Shown piece after piece: positions 7,645 through 14,192 of a DNA stretch of 22,769 nt; position 1 is the stretch's first letter; each line of letters begins with the position of its first letter. Position numbers and translations under genes: made by a program. Below the pieces are notes generated by a model, which saw only the letters and a program-made list of their open reading frames with translations, searched no databases and had not been told where the DNA came from. This DNA comes from Dehalococcoidia bacterium (GTDB lineage: Bacteria > Chloroflexota > Dehalococcoidia > UBA2979), in NCBI GenBank assembly GCA_023228765.1, contig JALOAM010000031.1, forward strand, positions 1-22,769. Reading direction: 5' to 3'.

Positions 7645-9053
7645 AGGTAATCGTCGTTGGTGGTGGGATGGCCGGCCTGGGCGCGGCGTATGAGCTGCTC
7701 AAGCGCGGGCACCAGGTGTCGTTATACGAGGCCAGCCCGGAGTTCGGTGGCCAGGTCCGCACGTTCGAGGTCGGCGGTGAGCGCCTCGAGATCTTCTACC
7801 ACCACCTCTTCCAGTCAGACACGGAAGCCATCGCCGTCCTCGAGGAGCTCGGGCTGGCGAAGGACGTGGCGTGGATTGACTCGAACGTGGGGCTGCACGC
7901 CGGGGGGAAGAACTACCCCTTCGTGGGCGCGCTGGACCTGCTCAAGTTCGACCGCGTCTCACTGCTCTCCCGGATGCGCCTGGGCCTCACCGCCCTCTGG
8001 CTGCGCCGGGTGCATGACTTCCACCGCTACGAGGGCACCCGCGCCGCCGAGTGGATCCGCTCGCGCGTGGGGCGGGAGGGCTACGACCGCGTGTGGGGCC
8101 CCCTCCTCCGCGCGAAGTTCTCCGAGCACGCCGAAGACGTCTCGATGGTCTGGTTCTGGGGGAAGATCTACCTCCGCTTCGCCAGCCGGCCGAAGGGTGG
8201 CCTCCCGCTGATCGGCGGGCTGCTCGCGAAGGAGCAGCTGGGGTACCTCCGCGGCTCGTTCGGCCGCCTCGTGGACGGGCTCGTCGAGGCCTGCCGCAAC
8301 CTCGGCGGCTCGCTCACCTCGGGCGCGCCGGTGCAGGAAGTGATCGTGGAGGATGGCCGAGCGGTGGGCGTGCGCCTCGCGGATGGCCGCGAGGACCGCG
8401 CGGACGCGGTGCTGGCGACCACGCCGAGCGGCCTGTTCCGCAAGATCGTGCCGCAGCTGGAGTCCGCCGGCCCCGCGGGCGAGCGGTACGCGCAGATGCT
8501 CGACGCGGTGCAGTACCAGTGGGCGACGGTGGTCGTCCTCACCCTGGACCGGCCGCTGTCCGACATCTACTGGCTGACGATGACGGACGACGACGCGCCT
8601 TTTGTCGTGGCCGTGGAGCAGACGAACTTCCTGCCGCCCGCCACTTACGGCGGCAAGCATGTCCTGTACCTCTCCGACTACATGAGCCCGGACGACCCGA
8701 TGGCCCAGATGAGCGTCGAGGAACTCCTGGATCTGTACGAGCCGTGGCTGCGCCGGATCAACCCGAAGTTCGATCGCTCCTGGGTGACCGGCCAGTGGGT
8801 GTTCCGCGACCGTGCAGGGCAGCCCGTGGTCCGCACCGGCTACCACGAGATCATCCCGCCTCACCGTTCGCCGATCCCGAACCTGTACCTGGCGAACACG
8901 ACCCAGATCTACCCGGAGGACCGAGGCCAGAACTACTCGCTCCGGATGGGCCGCCGCGTCGCCCAACTCGTCGAGGGCGACCTCGGCAGCGCGTCGCACG
9001 CGGCCGGCACCGCGACGTCCGAGGCAGCTGCGGTGCGCGCTCCAGCGGAGTAG
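7641..9053 (+). CDS. FAD-dependent oxidoreductase, amine-oxidase/PRK07233-like
   Basis: A 470-residue flavoprotein. The N-terminus is a dinucleotide-binding fold: VVGGGMAGLGAAYEL with glycines at 7-9 and 12, the ribose-binding glutamate at E30, then FGGQVRTF. The C-terminal FAD contact region reads LYLANTTQIYPEDRGQNYSLRMGRRVA. Overall length, the FYHHLF segment near residue 50 and the DVSMVWFWGKI segment match the PRK07233-like group of NAD(P)/FAD-dependent oxidoreductases, related to protoporphyrinogen and phytoene-type oxidases. No signal peptide is seen. The ATG overlaps the stop of the flippase-like gene (ATGA, 7641-7644) and is preceded by AAGGTGG, so the two are probably made together. 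This context suggests a polyprenyl or glycolipid substrate, but the true substrate cannot be read from the sequence. The last about 20 residues are Ala-rich and unconserved-looking. Confidence 0.88.
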   Translation: MKVIVVGGGMAGLGAAYELLKRGHQVSLYEASPEFGGQVRTFEVGGERLEIFYHHLFQSDTEAIAVLEELGLAKDVAWIDSNVGLHAGGKNYPFVGALDLLKFDRVSLLSRMRLGLTALWLRRVHDFHRYEGTRAAEWIRSRVGREGYDRVWGPLLRAKFSEHAEDVSMVWFWGKIYLRFASRPKGGLPLIGGLLAKEQLGYLRGSFGRLVDGLVEACRNLGGSLTSGAPVQEVIVEDGRAVGVRLADGREDRADAVLATTPSGLFRKIVPQLESAGPAGERYAQMLDAVQYQWATVVVLTLDRPLSDIYWLTMTDDDAPFVVAVEQTNFLPPATYGGKHVLYLSDYMSPDDPMAQMSVEELLDLYEPWLRRINPKFDRSWVTGQWVFRDRAGQPVVRTGYHEIIPPHRSPIPNLYLANTTQIYPEDRGQNYSLRMGRRVAQLVEGDLGSASHAAGTATSEAAAVRAPAE

Positions 9054-9083
9054 GCCTCGAAGCTCGCTCTCGCGCTCTGCCTT

Positions 9084-9127
9084 CCGACCCCCTCTCCCGG
9101 TTCCGGGAGAGGGCTGGGGTGAGGGCC
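9084..9127 (-). repeat. Dispersed palindromic repeat, copy C, possible shared terminator
   Basis: The minus strand gives CCCTCACCCCAGCCCTCTCCC and then GGAACC and GGGAGAGGG, the same layout as copies A and B. It contains a perfect 11-base hairpin (9090-9100 with 9103-9113). It sits between the convergent FAD oxidoreductase and DUF6069-like genes, so it could end both transcripts, though no T-tract is present on either side. Confidence 0.75.
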
Positions 9128-9167
9128 AGTCTGCGACCTACTGTCCAGGCGCCCTCAGGACTCCGCG

Positions 9168-9611
9168 CTACCGGCCCTCGTGGGCCGCGCGTTCGGCGCG
9201 CCGGTGGGCGACGTAGGGGTGGGGGCTGAGCTGCGCGAAGCCGTAGATGAGCACGATGCCAGTCGCGAAGTGCAGCGCCATGAGGGCAAGCGCGGAGTCC
9301 GAGCCCTCGCCGTAGTAGCCCGGGCCGATCATCGAGATCGCGAGCGCGATGCTCCCGACGGATGGCCACCACTTCGCGGCGAGGCCCACCCGCACCATCA
9401 GCAGGTGGACGAGCCAGGCGGCGAATCCACCGATGAGGGAGGCGACGACGACGTCAGATGCCTCGATCGGGTTGATCCCACCCTGGTCGACCTCCATGTC
9501 GACGCCGGCAAGTCGTAGCACCGACCACGCGACGAGGGCGGCGATGACGCCGATCCCGATGATGAGCGGACCGGCCCAGCGCGAGTTCATCGTTCCGATC
9601 TGTCTGAACAT
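9168..9611 (-). CDS. Small four-helix membrane protein, DUF6069-like
   Basis: A 147-residue hydrophobic protein on the minus strand. Four membrane segments can be picked out: about residues 14-35 (PLIIGIGVIAALVAWSVL), 52-75 (DVVVASLIGGFAAWLVHLL), 80-97 and 108-128. The tail is basic and hydrophilic (HRRAERAAHEGR). The layout and the long loop after helix 1 resemble DUF6069 proteins, whose function is unknown. The start was placed at the ATG ending at 9611 because GAGGAGGT (complement of 9616-9623) lies just upstream; an alternative ATG 21 bases further in has no such site. The gene converges with the FAD oxidoreductase gene and diverges from the NuoE-like gene, so it is probably a single-gene transcript. 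The coding call is firm; the family name is moderately sure. Confidence 0.75.
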   Translation of the reverse strand: MFRQIGTMNSRWAGPLIIGIGVIAALVAWSVLRLAGVDMEVDQGGINPIEASDVVVASLIGGFAAWLVHLLMVRVGLAAKWWPSVGSIALAISMIGPGYYGEGSDSALALMALHFATGIVLIYGFAQLSPHPYVAHRRAERAAHEGR

Positions 9612-9727
9612 ATGTACCTCCTCGCTGCACATTCACCGTACTGCGCACGGCAAATCGCACGTGATACGTCAGAGCGGATTCCGGATCTGCTGCGGATGTT
9701 GCGGTCCGAGTGGTTCAGGCTTCTCGG

Positions 9728-9776
9728 TGGGGACCCTCTCCCCGACCCTCCCCCCTCAACGGGGAAGGGGGCCGGA
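9728..9776 (+). repeat. Dispersed GC-rich repeat, looser copy D
   Basis: The stretch starts GGGGACCCTCTCCCCGACCC and continues CCCCCTCAACGGGGAAGGGGG. It has C-rich then G-rich halves around a short AT-containing loop, like copies A-C, but its hairpin is imperfect and the leading CCCTCACCCC is changed. It lies in the 287-base divergent spacer between the DUF6069-like and NuoE-like genes. Confidence 0.5.
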
Positions 9777-9801
9777 TTCGGGGTTCCTTTGCCGGCTCGT
9801 C

Positions 9802-9830
9802 TTGGCCCGAGGGGCGGGCTGCGGTAGATT
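9802..9830 (+). promoter_or_regulatory. Candidate sigma-70-type promoter for the NuoE/NuoF-like pair
   Basis: TTGGCC at 9802-9807 (four of six consensus bases) and TAGATT at 9825-9830 (four of six) are separated by exactly 17 bases. Transcription would start near 9837, leaving a leader of about 60 bases before the ATG at 9899. It lies downstream of repeat copy D. It is a match by eye only. Confidence 0.4.
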
Positions 9831-9898
9831 GCGGGACACGTCACGAACGCGAGAGGCGCGGGTGCGCCCTCGTGGGGTTCAGGGTCGAGAGGCTGCCC

Positions 9899-10426
9899 AT
9901 GCCGCTGGAGACCGAGAGCAAGGCACGGGTCCGGGCGCTGGTCGCGGACTTCCGTCCGAACAATGGCGACATGATGGCGGCGCTGCATCGCGTGCAGCAC
10001 GAGTTCGGGTACCTCAGCCAGGAGTCGCTGGAGGTGATCGCGGAACAGCTCGATATGTTCCCGGCGATCCTGTACGGCGCGGCTTCGTTCTACGACGAGT
10101 TCCGTTTCGAGGCGCCCGCCCAGACGACGGTGCGTTGGTGCTCGGGGCCGGCGTGCCGGCTGCGCAACTCCAACGGCATTCGTGACGCGATGCTCGCGAC
10201 CCTCGGCATGGAGGACCTCCACGAGCAGACGGAGGACCACCGCGTCGGCATGGTGCTGGGACAGTGCAACGGCTGCTGCGAGCTCGCCCCGATGGTGTGG
10301 CTGGAGCAGCACGGCGACCATGGCCCGGAGCAGACACCCGTTGGCCACATGACCGCTGCGCGAGCGGTGCGCATGGCGCGCGCCCTCCGCGACGGCGCGG
10401 ACATCGAGGAGGCCATCGATGCCTGA
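9899..10426 (+). CDS. NuoE-like thioredoxin-fold [2Fe-2S] subunit
   Basis: A 175-residue protein of the 24-kDa NADH dehydrogenase subunit family (NuoE, HoxE, FdsG). A helical N-terminal part (residues 1-70) includes LYGAASFYDEF, corresponding to the family's GV-x-SFY segment. A thioredoxin-like domain follows with four cluster ligands in the expected C-x4-C and C-x3-C spacing: C81, C86, C123 and C127. C126 is an extra adjacent cysteine, giving CNGCC where CLGAC is usual. The protein would pass electrons from the flavin subunit encoded next door. The ATG start is preceded by GAGAGG. The downstream start lies eight bases inside this gene, so the two are translationally coupled. No nuoG or formate dehydrogenase catalytic gene follows, so I do not assign it to complex I; a soluble NAD(H)-linked oxidoreductase is as likely. 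Confidence 0.88.
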   Translation: MPLETESKARVRALVADFRPNNGDMMAALHRVQHEFGYLSQESLEVIAEQLDMFPAILYGAASFYDEFRFEAPAQTTVRWCSGPACRLRNSNGIRDAMLATLGMEDLHEQTEDHRVGMVLGQCNGCCELAPMVWLEQHGDHGPEQTPVGHMTAARAVRMARALRDGADIEEAIDA

Positions 10427-12344
10427 GGGCGTGGCAATGCCTGACCTGTCGGTCGCGCTCGAACGGTACGAGGAACTGCGCGTGCGCGCGGACGCCGAGT
10501 ACGCCGCCTGGCGGAACCCGGAGCGCCCCCGCATCGACATCGCGATGGACACCTCGAGCCTCGCGAACGGGGCCCGGGCGACCGGGGTCGCGATCCACCG
10601 GGTTATCACGGAGCGCAACGCCGCGGTCGACATGGGCCAGGTGCACGGCTACGGGATGCAGTGGATCCACCCGAGCGTGCAGATCACGTTCCCGAACGGC
10701 GAGACGGTCCTCTACGGCCCGGTGAAGCCCGAGGATGCCGCGCGCATCGTGGACGAGGCGACGGGGACGTGGGGCGCCGCGGCCGACCTGCGGCACGGGA
10801 TGGTCACCGGCACCCACGAGGGCGTCCCGAGCATCCGTGACCACGAGTTCTTCAGCCTCGAGCCGCACGAGCGTCGCCTCATGCGGAACCTGGGGCTGAC
10901 CGACCCCGACAACCTGATGCACTACATCGCGCGGGACGGCTACCGGGCCACCGCGCGCATGCTGGGGCGTCACCTCTCCGAGGAGCAGGTGCGCAACACG
11001 CTGAACGACGCCGGCCTGACCGGCCGCGGCGGTGCGAACTTCCCGACCGGCCTCAAGTGGAACTTCCTCTACGGCGCGCCCGGCGAGGAACACTACATGG
11101 TCTGTAATGCGGACGAGGGCGACCCCGGCGCGTGGGTGAACCGCGTGGTGATGGAGGGCGACCCGCACCTCCTGATCGAGGGCATGCTCATCGGCTCGTA
11201 CGCCACGAAGGCGAAGGTCGGCTTCATCTACCTCCGCGATGAGTACCCATTCTCCGTGCAGCGCATGGAGGACGCGATCCGCGAGGCGGAGGCGGCCGGG
11301 ATCCTCGGGAATGACGTGCTCGGCACGGGCCTCGAGTTCCACCTGCGCGTCGTGCGCGGGGCGGGGGCGTACGTCTGCGGCGAGGAGACGGGACTCCTGT
11401 CCTCGATCCAGGACTCGCGCGGGATGCCTCGCGTGAAGCCGCCGTTCCCGGCGCAGCGCGGCGTGTTCAACAAGCCGTCGAACGTGAACAACGTGGAGTC
11501 GTTCGCGAACGTCCCGCTGATCGTGCGACACAACTCTGAGTGGTACCGCGAACACGGCTCCGACAAGCAGTCGGGGACGAAGATCTTCTCCTTCTCCGGG
11601 GACATTCCTCGGGTGGGGTTCATGGAGATCCCGTTCGCCACTCGGCTAGAGGACTGCCTCCGCGTCTGCGGAGGCATCCAGGGCGGCCAACTGAAGGCGA
11701 TCCAGTCGGGCGGTCCGCTCGGCTCGCTGCTGCCGGCGGAGGCCCTCCCGAAGCTCATCCTGCAGCCGGACTCCTTCACGCCGTGGGACGCCATCATGGG
11801 CGGCGGCGGCATGGTCTTCTGCAACGACCAGACCAGCGTCCTCGTGCTGACGGAGATGTTCGCCCAGTTCGTCGAGGATGAGTCGTGCGGCCGCTGCATC
11901 ACCTGCCACCACGGCAACCAGCGGCAGACCGAGATCATCCGTCGCATCCTGGACGGCGAGGGCCGCCGCGAGGACGAGCCGAACCTCGTGATGCTGGACC
12001 GGACGCTGCAGTTCTCGAACTGCGTCCACGGCCAGTTCAGCCCCAAGATCACGAGGAACATGCGCGTCCACTTCAAGGGTGACTTCGAGGCTGCGCTCCT
12101 CGGCGTGGACCCGACCCTCACCATGAAGGGGATGTACGAGGTGGTCGTCGCGAACCAGCGCCCCGAGGAGCAGGCGAAGGCCGCCGCCGACATCTGCCCC
12201 ACGGCCGCGATCCAGGGCGAGCCGGGCCGCCGTCGCGTGGTGGACGAGGCGTGCATTCGCTGCGGCGCGTGCTTCGAGGTGGCCCCGGACGTGATGGCGA
12301 AGCGCCCGAAGGCGCCGAAGCCGGGCCTCGTCCCGATCGGGTGA
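10419..12344 (+). CDS. NuoF-like FMN/NAD(H)-binding subunit with C-terminal ferredoxin domain
   Basis: A 641-residue protein of the 51-kDa NADH dehydrogenase family (NuoF, HoxF, FdsB), longer than the usual 430 or so of plain NuoF. Residues 1-150 form an N-terminal extension in which VQITFPNGETVLYGPVKPED resembles the ferredoxin-like linker seen before NuoF domains in soluble dehydrogenases. The core follows: GRGGANFPTG at 202-211 (NAD/FMN loop), CNADEGDPG at 229-237, CGEETGL at 320-326, then the SLBB region. The [4Fe-4S] ligands are C490, C493, C496 and C535. A C-terminal ferredoxin-like domain has C593 (in CPT) and C612, C615 and C618, enough for one [4Fe-4S] cluster. The start at 10419 was chosen because GAGGAGG (10406-10412) lies six bases upstream; an ATG at 10437 is the alternative. 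The partner beyond NuoE is unknown. Confidence 0.9.
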   Translation: MPEGVAMPDLSVALERYEELRVRADAEYAAWRNPERPRIDIAMDTSSLANGARATGVAIHRVITERNAAVDMGQVHGYGMQWIHPSVQITFPNGETVLYGPVKPEDAARIVDEATGTWGAAADLRHGMVTGTHEGVPSIRDHEFFSLEPHERRLMRNLGLTDPDNLMHYIARDGYRATARMLGRHLSEEQVRNTLNDAGLTGRGGANFPTGLKWNFLYGAPGEEHYMVCNADEGDPGAWVNRVVMEGDPHLLIEGMLIGSYATKAKVGFIYLRDEYPFSVQRMEDAIREAEAAGILGNDVLGTGLEFHLRVVRGAGAYVCGEETGLLSSIQDSRGMPRVKPPFPAQRGVFNKPSNVNNVESFANVPLIVRHNSEWYREHGSDKQSGTKIFSFSGDIPRVGFMEIPFATRLEDCLRVCGGIQGGQLKAIQSGGPLGSLLPAEALPKLILQPDSFTPWDAIMGGGGMVFCNDQTSVLVLTEMFAQFVEDESCGRCITCHHGNQRQTEIIRRILDGEGRREDEPNLVMLDRTLQFSNCVHGQFSPKITRNMRVHFKGDFEAALLGVDPTLTMKGMYEVVVANQRPEEQAKAAADICPTAAIQGEPGRRRVVDEACIRCGACFEVAPDVMAKRPKAPKPGLVPIG

Positions 12345-12374
12345 CCCGCTCCTCACGCGAGGAATCGAGTATCG

Positions 12375-12406
12375 ACAGGCCGGGCAGTCAGCCCGGCCTG
12401 TTTCGT
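12375..12406 (+). terminator. Intrinsic-terminator-like hairpin after the NuoF-like gene
   Basis: ACAGGCCGGGC (12375-12385) pairs perfectly with GCCCGGCCTGT (12391-12401) around the loop AGTCA, followed by TTCGT. The eleven-pair stem is strong and lies 30 bases after the stop codon. The T-tract is short (TTT, then C), which lowers certainty. Confidence 0.65.
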
Positions 12407-12440
12407 GTCGGAGGTCTCGGTGGGTGGCGTGGGTCAGGGT

Positions 12441-12643
12441 GTGGTTGGGCGTGCGTGCGTCCCGCGAGGCTCGCACTTCGACAGGCTCAGTGTGAGCGGG
12501 TGGATGAGGCGCGTCTGGTCTGAGGAGACCTGTTCCGGATTCTGCAGAGATCAGCGCCGCCTCGCTCGGAGCCCGCGCAATCTACCGCTCACACTGAGCC
12601 TGTCGAAGTGCGAGCCCCGCAGGACGCACGCGCGGCCAACCAC
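12441..12643. repeat. 203-bp inverted repeat made of two facing REP-like palindromes
   Basis: Bases 12441-12499 are the reverse complement of 12585-12643, with four mismatches in 59 positions and a perfect inner stretch of about 30. The spacer is 85 bases. Each arm holds its own imperfect palindrome around CACTTCGACAGGCTCAGTG, so the element reads as a REP doublet in head-to-head order. From memory, CTGAGCCTGTCGAAG-type palindromes are widely repeated in many bacterial genomes. It fills most of the spacer between the NuoF-like gene and the convergent GIY-YIG gene, whose stop codon is two bases beyond the right edge. No transposase is present, and no target-site duplication is obvious. Confidence 0.85.
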
Positions 12644-12644
12644 G

Positions 12645-12932
12645 TCACGGTCCGTCCGAGCGGCCGCCGGACTGCCGTAGCGCCTCCCAATCGCCGGCGA
12701 TCAACGCCAGCTTCTTCCGTCGCGACCAGCCTTTGATCTGGCGCTCGCAGCGGAATGCCTCGTCCCGGGTCGCGAACACCTCGGACCAGACGAGGGTGAC
12801 CGGCCTCCGAGAGGACGTGTACCCACGAAGTGCGCCTTGCTGATGGGCAGCAAGGCGCGCTTCGAGGTTATCCGTGTGGCCGGTGTAGAACGTCCCGTCC
12901 GCGCATCGGAGGAGGCACGTCCAGAAGCCCAC
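12645..12932 (-). CDS. Small single-domain GIY-YIG family protein
   Basis: A 95-residue protein on the minus strand with the GIY-YIG nuclease fold. The two motif strands read FWTCLLRC (residues 3-10) and FYTGHT (15-20). R26 and H30 follow in LEARLAAH, and E63, the usual metal-binding glutamate, lies in FRCERQIKGWSRRKK. It matches the stand-alone GIY-YIG group (UPF0213/YhbQ-like), whose cellular role is poorly known; some members cut nucleic acids. The GTG start at 12930-12932 was chosen because it sits at the domain edge, eight bases after the LLM oxidoreductase stop; extending upstream would run into that gene in another frame. No clear ribosome binding site is seen, so coupling to the upstream gene is plausible. 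The 3' end abuts the REP-like doublet. Confidence 0.82.
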   Translation of the reverse strand: MGFWTCLLRCADGTFYTGHTDNLEARLAAHQQGALRGYTSSRRPVTLVWSEVFATRDEAFRCERQIKGWSRRKKLALIAGDWEALRQSGGRSDGP

Positions 12933-12940
12933 CGCAGGTG

Positions 12941-13978
12941 CTAGTCCCCCAGGGCGGGGATGGAGCGGAGTTGCTCGATGATGTCGCGGATCTGGGCTTC
13001 CTCGTCGGGGTTGGTGGGCTCGGCGGAGAAGCTCACCTGGGTGTTGATGCCGGCGAACTTCTCGCGCATCTTCGCGGGCATCTCGTCCCACGTCCCGATG
13101 ACGCAGAACTCCTCCATCATCTCGTCCGTGATCAGATCCACCATGTCGTCCCACTTGCCCTCGATGGAGAGGCGGTGGAGGTGGGCGGCTTCGTCGGCCC
13201 AGCCATGGAGCTTCATGACGTTCCCGTAGGAGCGCGTGGACGCGTAGAAGGAGATCCGTCGGCGGTTGACCTCCCGCGTCTTCGCGACGTCTTCTTCGGT
13301 CTTGCCGGTGACGATGAAGCCGCCGCCGCGCACCTGGACCTTCGAGGGGTCCTTGCCGGCGCGACGCGCGCCCTCGTGCACGGCGGGGATCAGGACCTCG
13401 CGGATGTACTTGAAGGTGCTGAAGCCGTGGATGGCGATGCCGTCACAGACCTCGCCGGCGAGGCGGGCGTTGAACGGGTTCACGGCGGAGACGATGACCG
13501 GGATGTCGGGGTGCTCGATCGGTCCGGGATTGAAGAAGGGGCTCGTGAGCTTGTACTGGTAGTACTCGCCCTCGTAGTTGGGCTTCGTGCCGTTCTGCCA
13601 GGAGTCCCAGATCGCGCGCATGCAGTTGACGTAATCGCGCAGCCGAGGCCCGGGCGGCGCCCACGGCACGGAGAAGCGTCGCTCGTTGTGGCCCTTCACC
13701 TGGGTCCCCAGGCCGAGGACGAACCGGCCGCCCGAGTAGTTCGCGAGGTCCCACGCGATGTTCGCGGTGATGTGCGGCACGCGCGGGAAGGCGATGGCGA
13801 CGGAGGTCGCGAACTTCATCCGCTCCGTGTGCTCCGCGACCAGGGTCAGGGGCAGGAACGGGTTGTGCTGCGTCTCCCCCACGGACACGATGTCGTAGCC
13901 GAGCGCCTCGAGTTCCCTCGCGCGCTGCGGGACGCTCTTCAGGTCGGACCCGATCCCGGTCCCCACGGTCATCGGCAT
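12941..13978 (-). CDS. LLM-class F420-dependent oxidoreductase (TIGR03617-like)
   Basis: A 345-residue TIM-barrel protein of the luciferase-like monooxygenase class, in the F420-binding branch resembling TIGR03617 (MSMEG_2256 family). Typical features are GETQHNPFLPLTLVAEHTER at about 34-53, AFPRVPHITANIAWDLANYS, and the phosphate/cofactor-binding SGGRFVLGLGTQ at 82-93. ERRFSVPW at 99-106 and the later VAGE/VCDG-like region LAGEVCDGIAIHGF are also family-like. Such enzymes use reduced F420 for hydride transfer; the substrate is not predictable here. The ATG start at 13978 was preferred to upstream options because AAGGAG lies eight bases before it and family homology begins there. It diverges from rpiB across a 214-base spacer. 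The GIY-YIG gene follows after eight bases, probably in one transcript. Confidence 0.92.
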   Translation of the reverse strand: MPMTVGTGIGSDLKSVPQRARELEALGYDIVSVGETQHNPFLPLTLVAEHTERMKFATSVAIAFPRVPHITANIAWDLANYSGGRFVLGLGTQVKGHNERRFSVPWAPPGPRLRDYVNCMRAIWDSWQNGTKPNYEGEYYQYKLTSPFFNPGPIEHPDIPVIVSAVNPFNARLAGEVCDGIAIHGFSTFKYIREVLIPAVHEGARRAGKDPSKVQVRGGGFIVTGKTEEDVAKTREVNRRRISFYASTRSYGNVMKLHGWADEAAHLHRLSIEGKWDDMVDLITDEMMEEFCVIGTWDEMPAKMREKFAGINTQVSFSAEPTNPDEEAQIRDIIEQLRSIPALGD

Positions 13979-14192
13979 GGCGGCTGCTCCTTCATCGAAG
14001 TCATCGGGAGGTGTGCGGATGCGTCTCGCGCCCACCGAGGGCGACTCGGGGCCGGCCGCGAGCGGCGGAATCGTAGCATCGGGACGCCTTCGCGATGCCG
14101 CTCGATGAGGCGTGGCGAGGTGTTGCGAGGCGCGACGTTGCATCGGTCTGCCCGAGGCCGCGCGCTGCGATAGCATGGGGTGTGGAGGACAT

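Noticed and set aside
9675..9697. Three CGGAT pentamers upstream of the divergent NuoE/DUF6069 spacer, possible operator repeats
   Set aside because: Spacings (7 and 11 bases) are irregular and such pentamers are common in this composition.
14148..14176. Possible promoter CTGCCC-17-TAGCAT before rpiB
   Set aside because: The -35 matches only three of six bases and the start site would fall inside the ribosome binding region; too weak to annotate.
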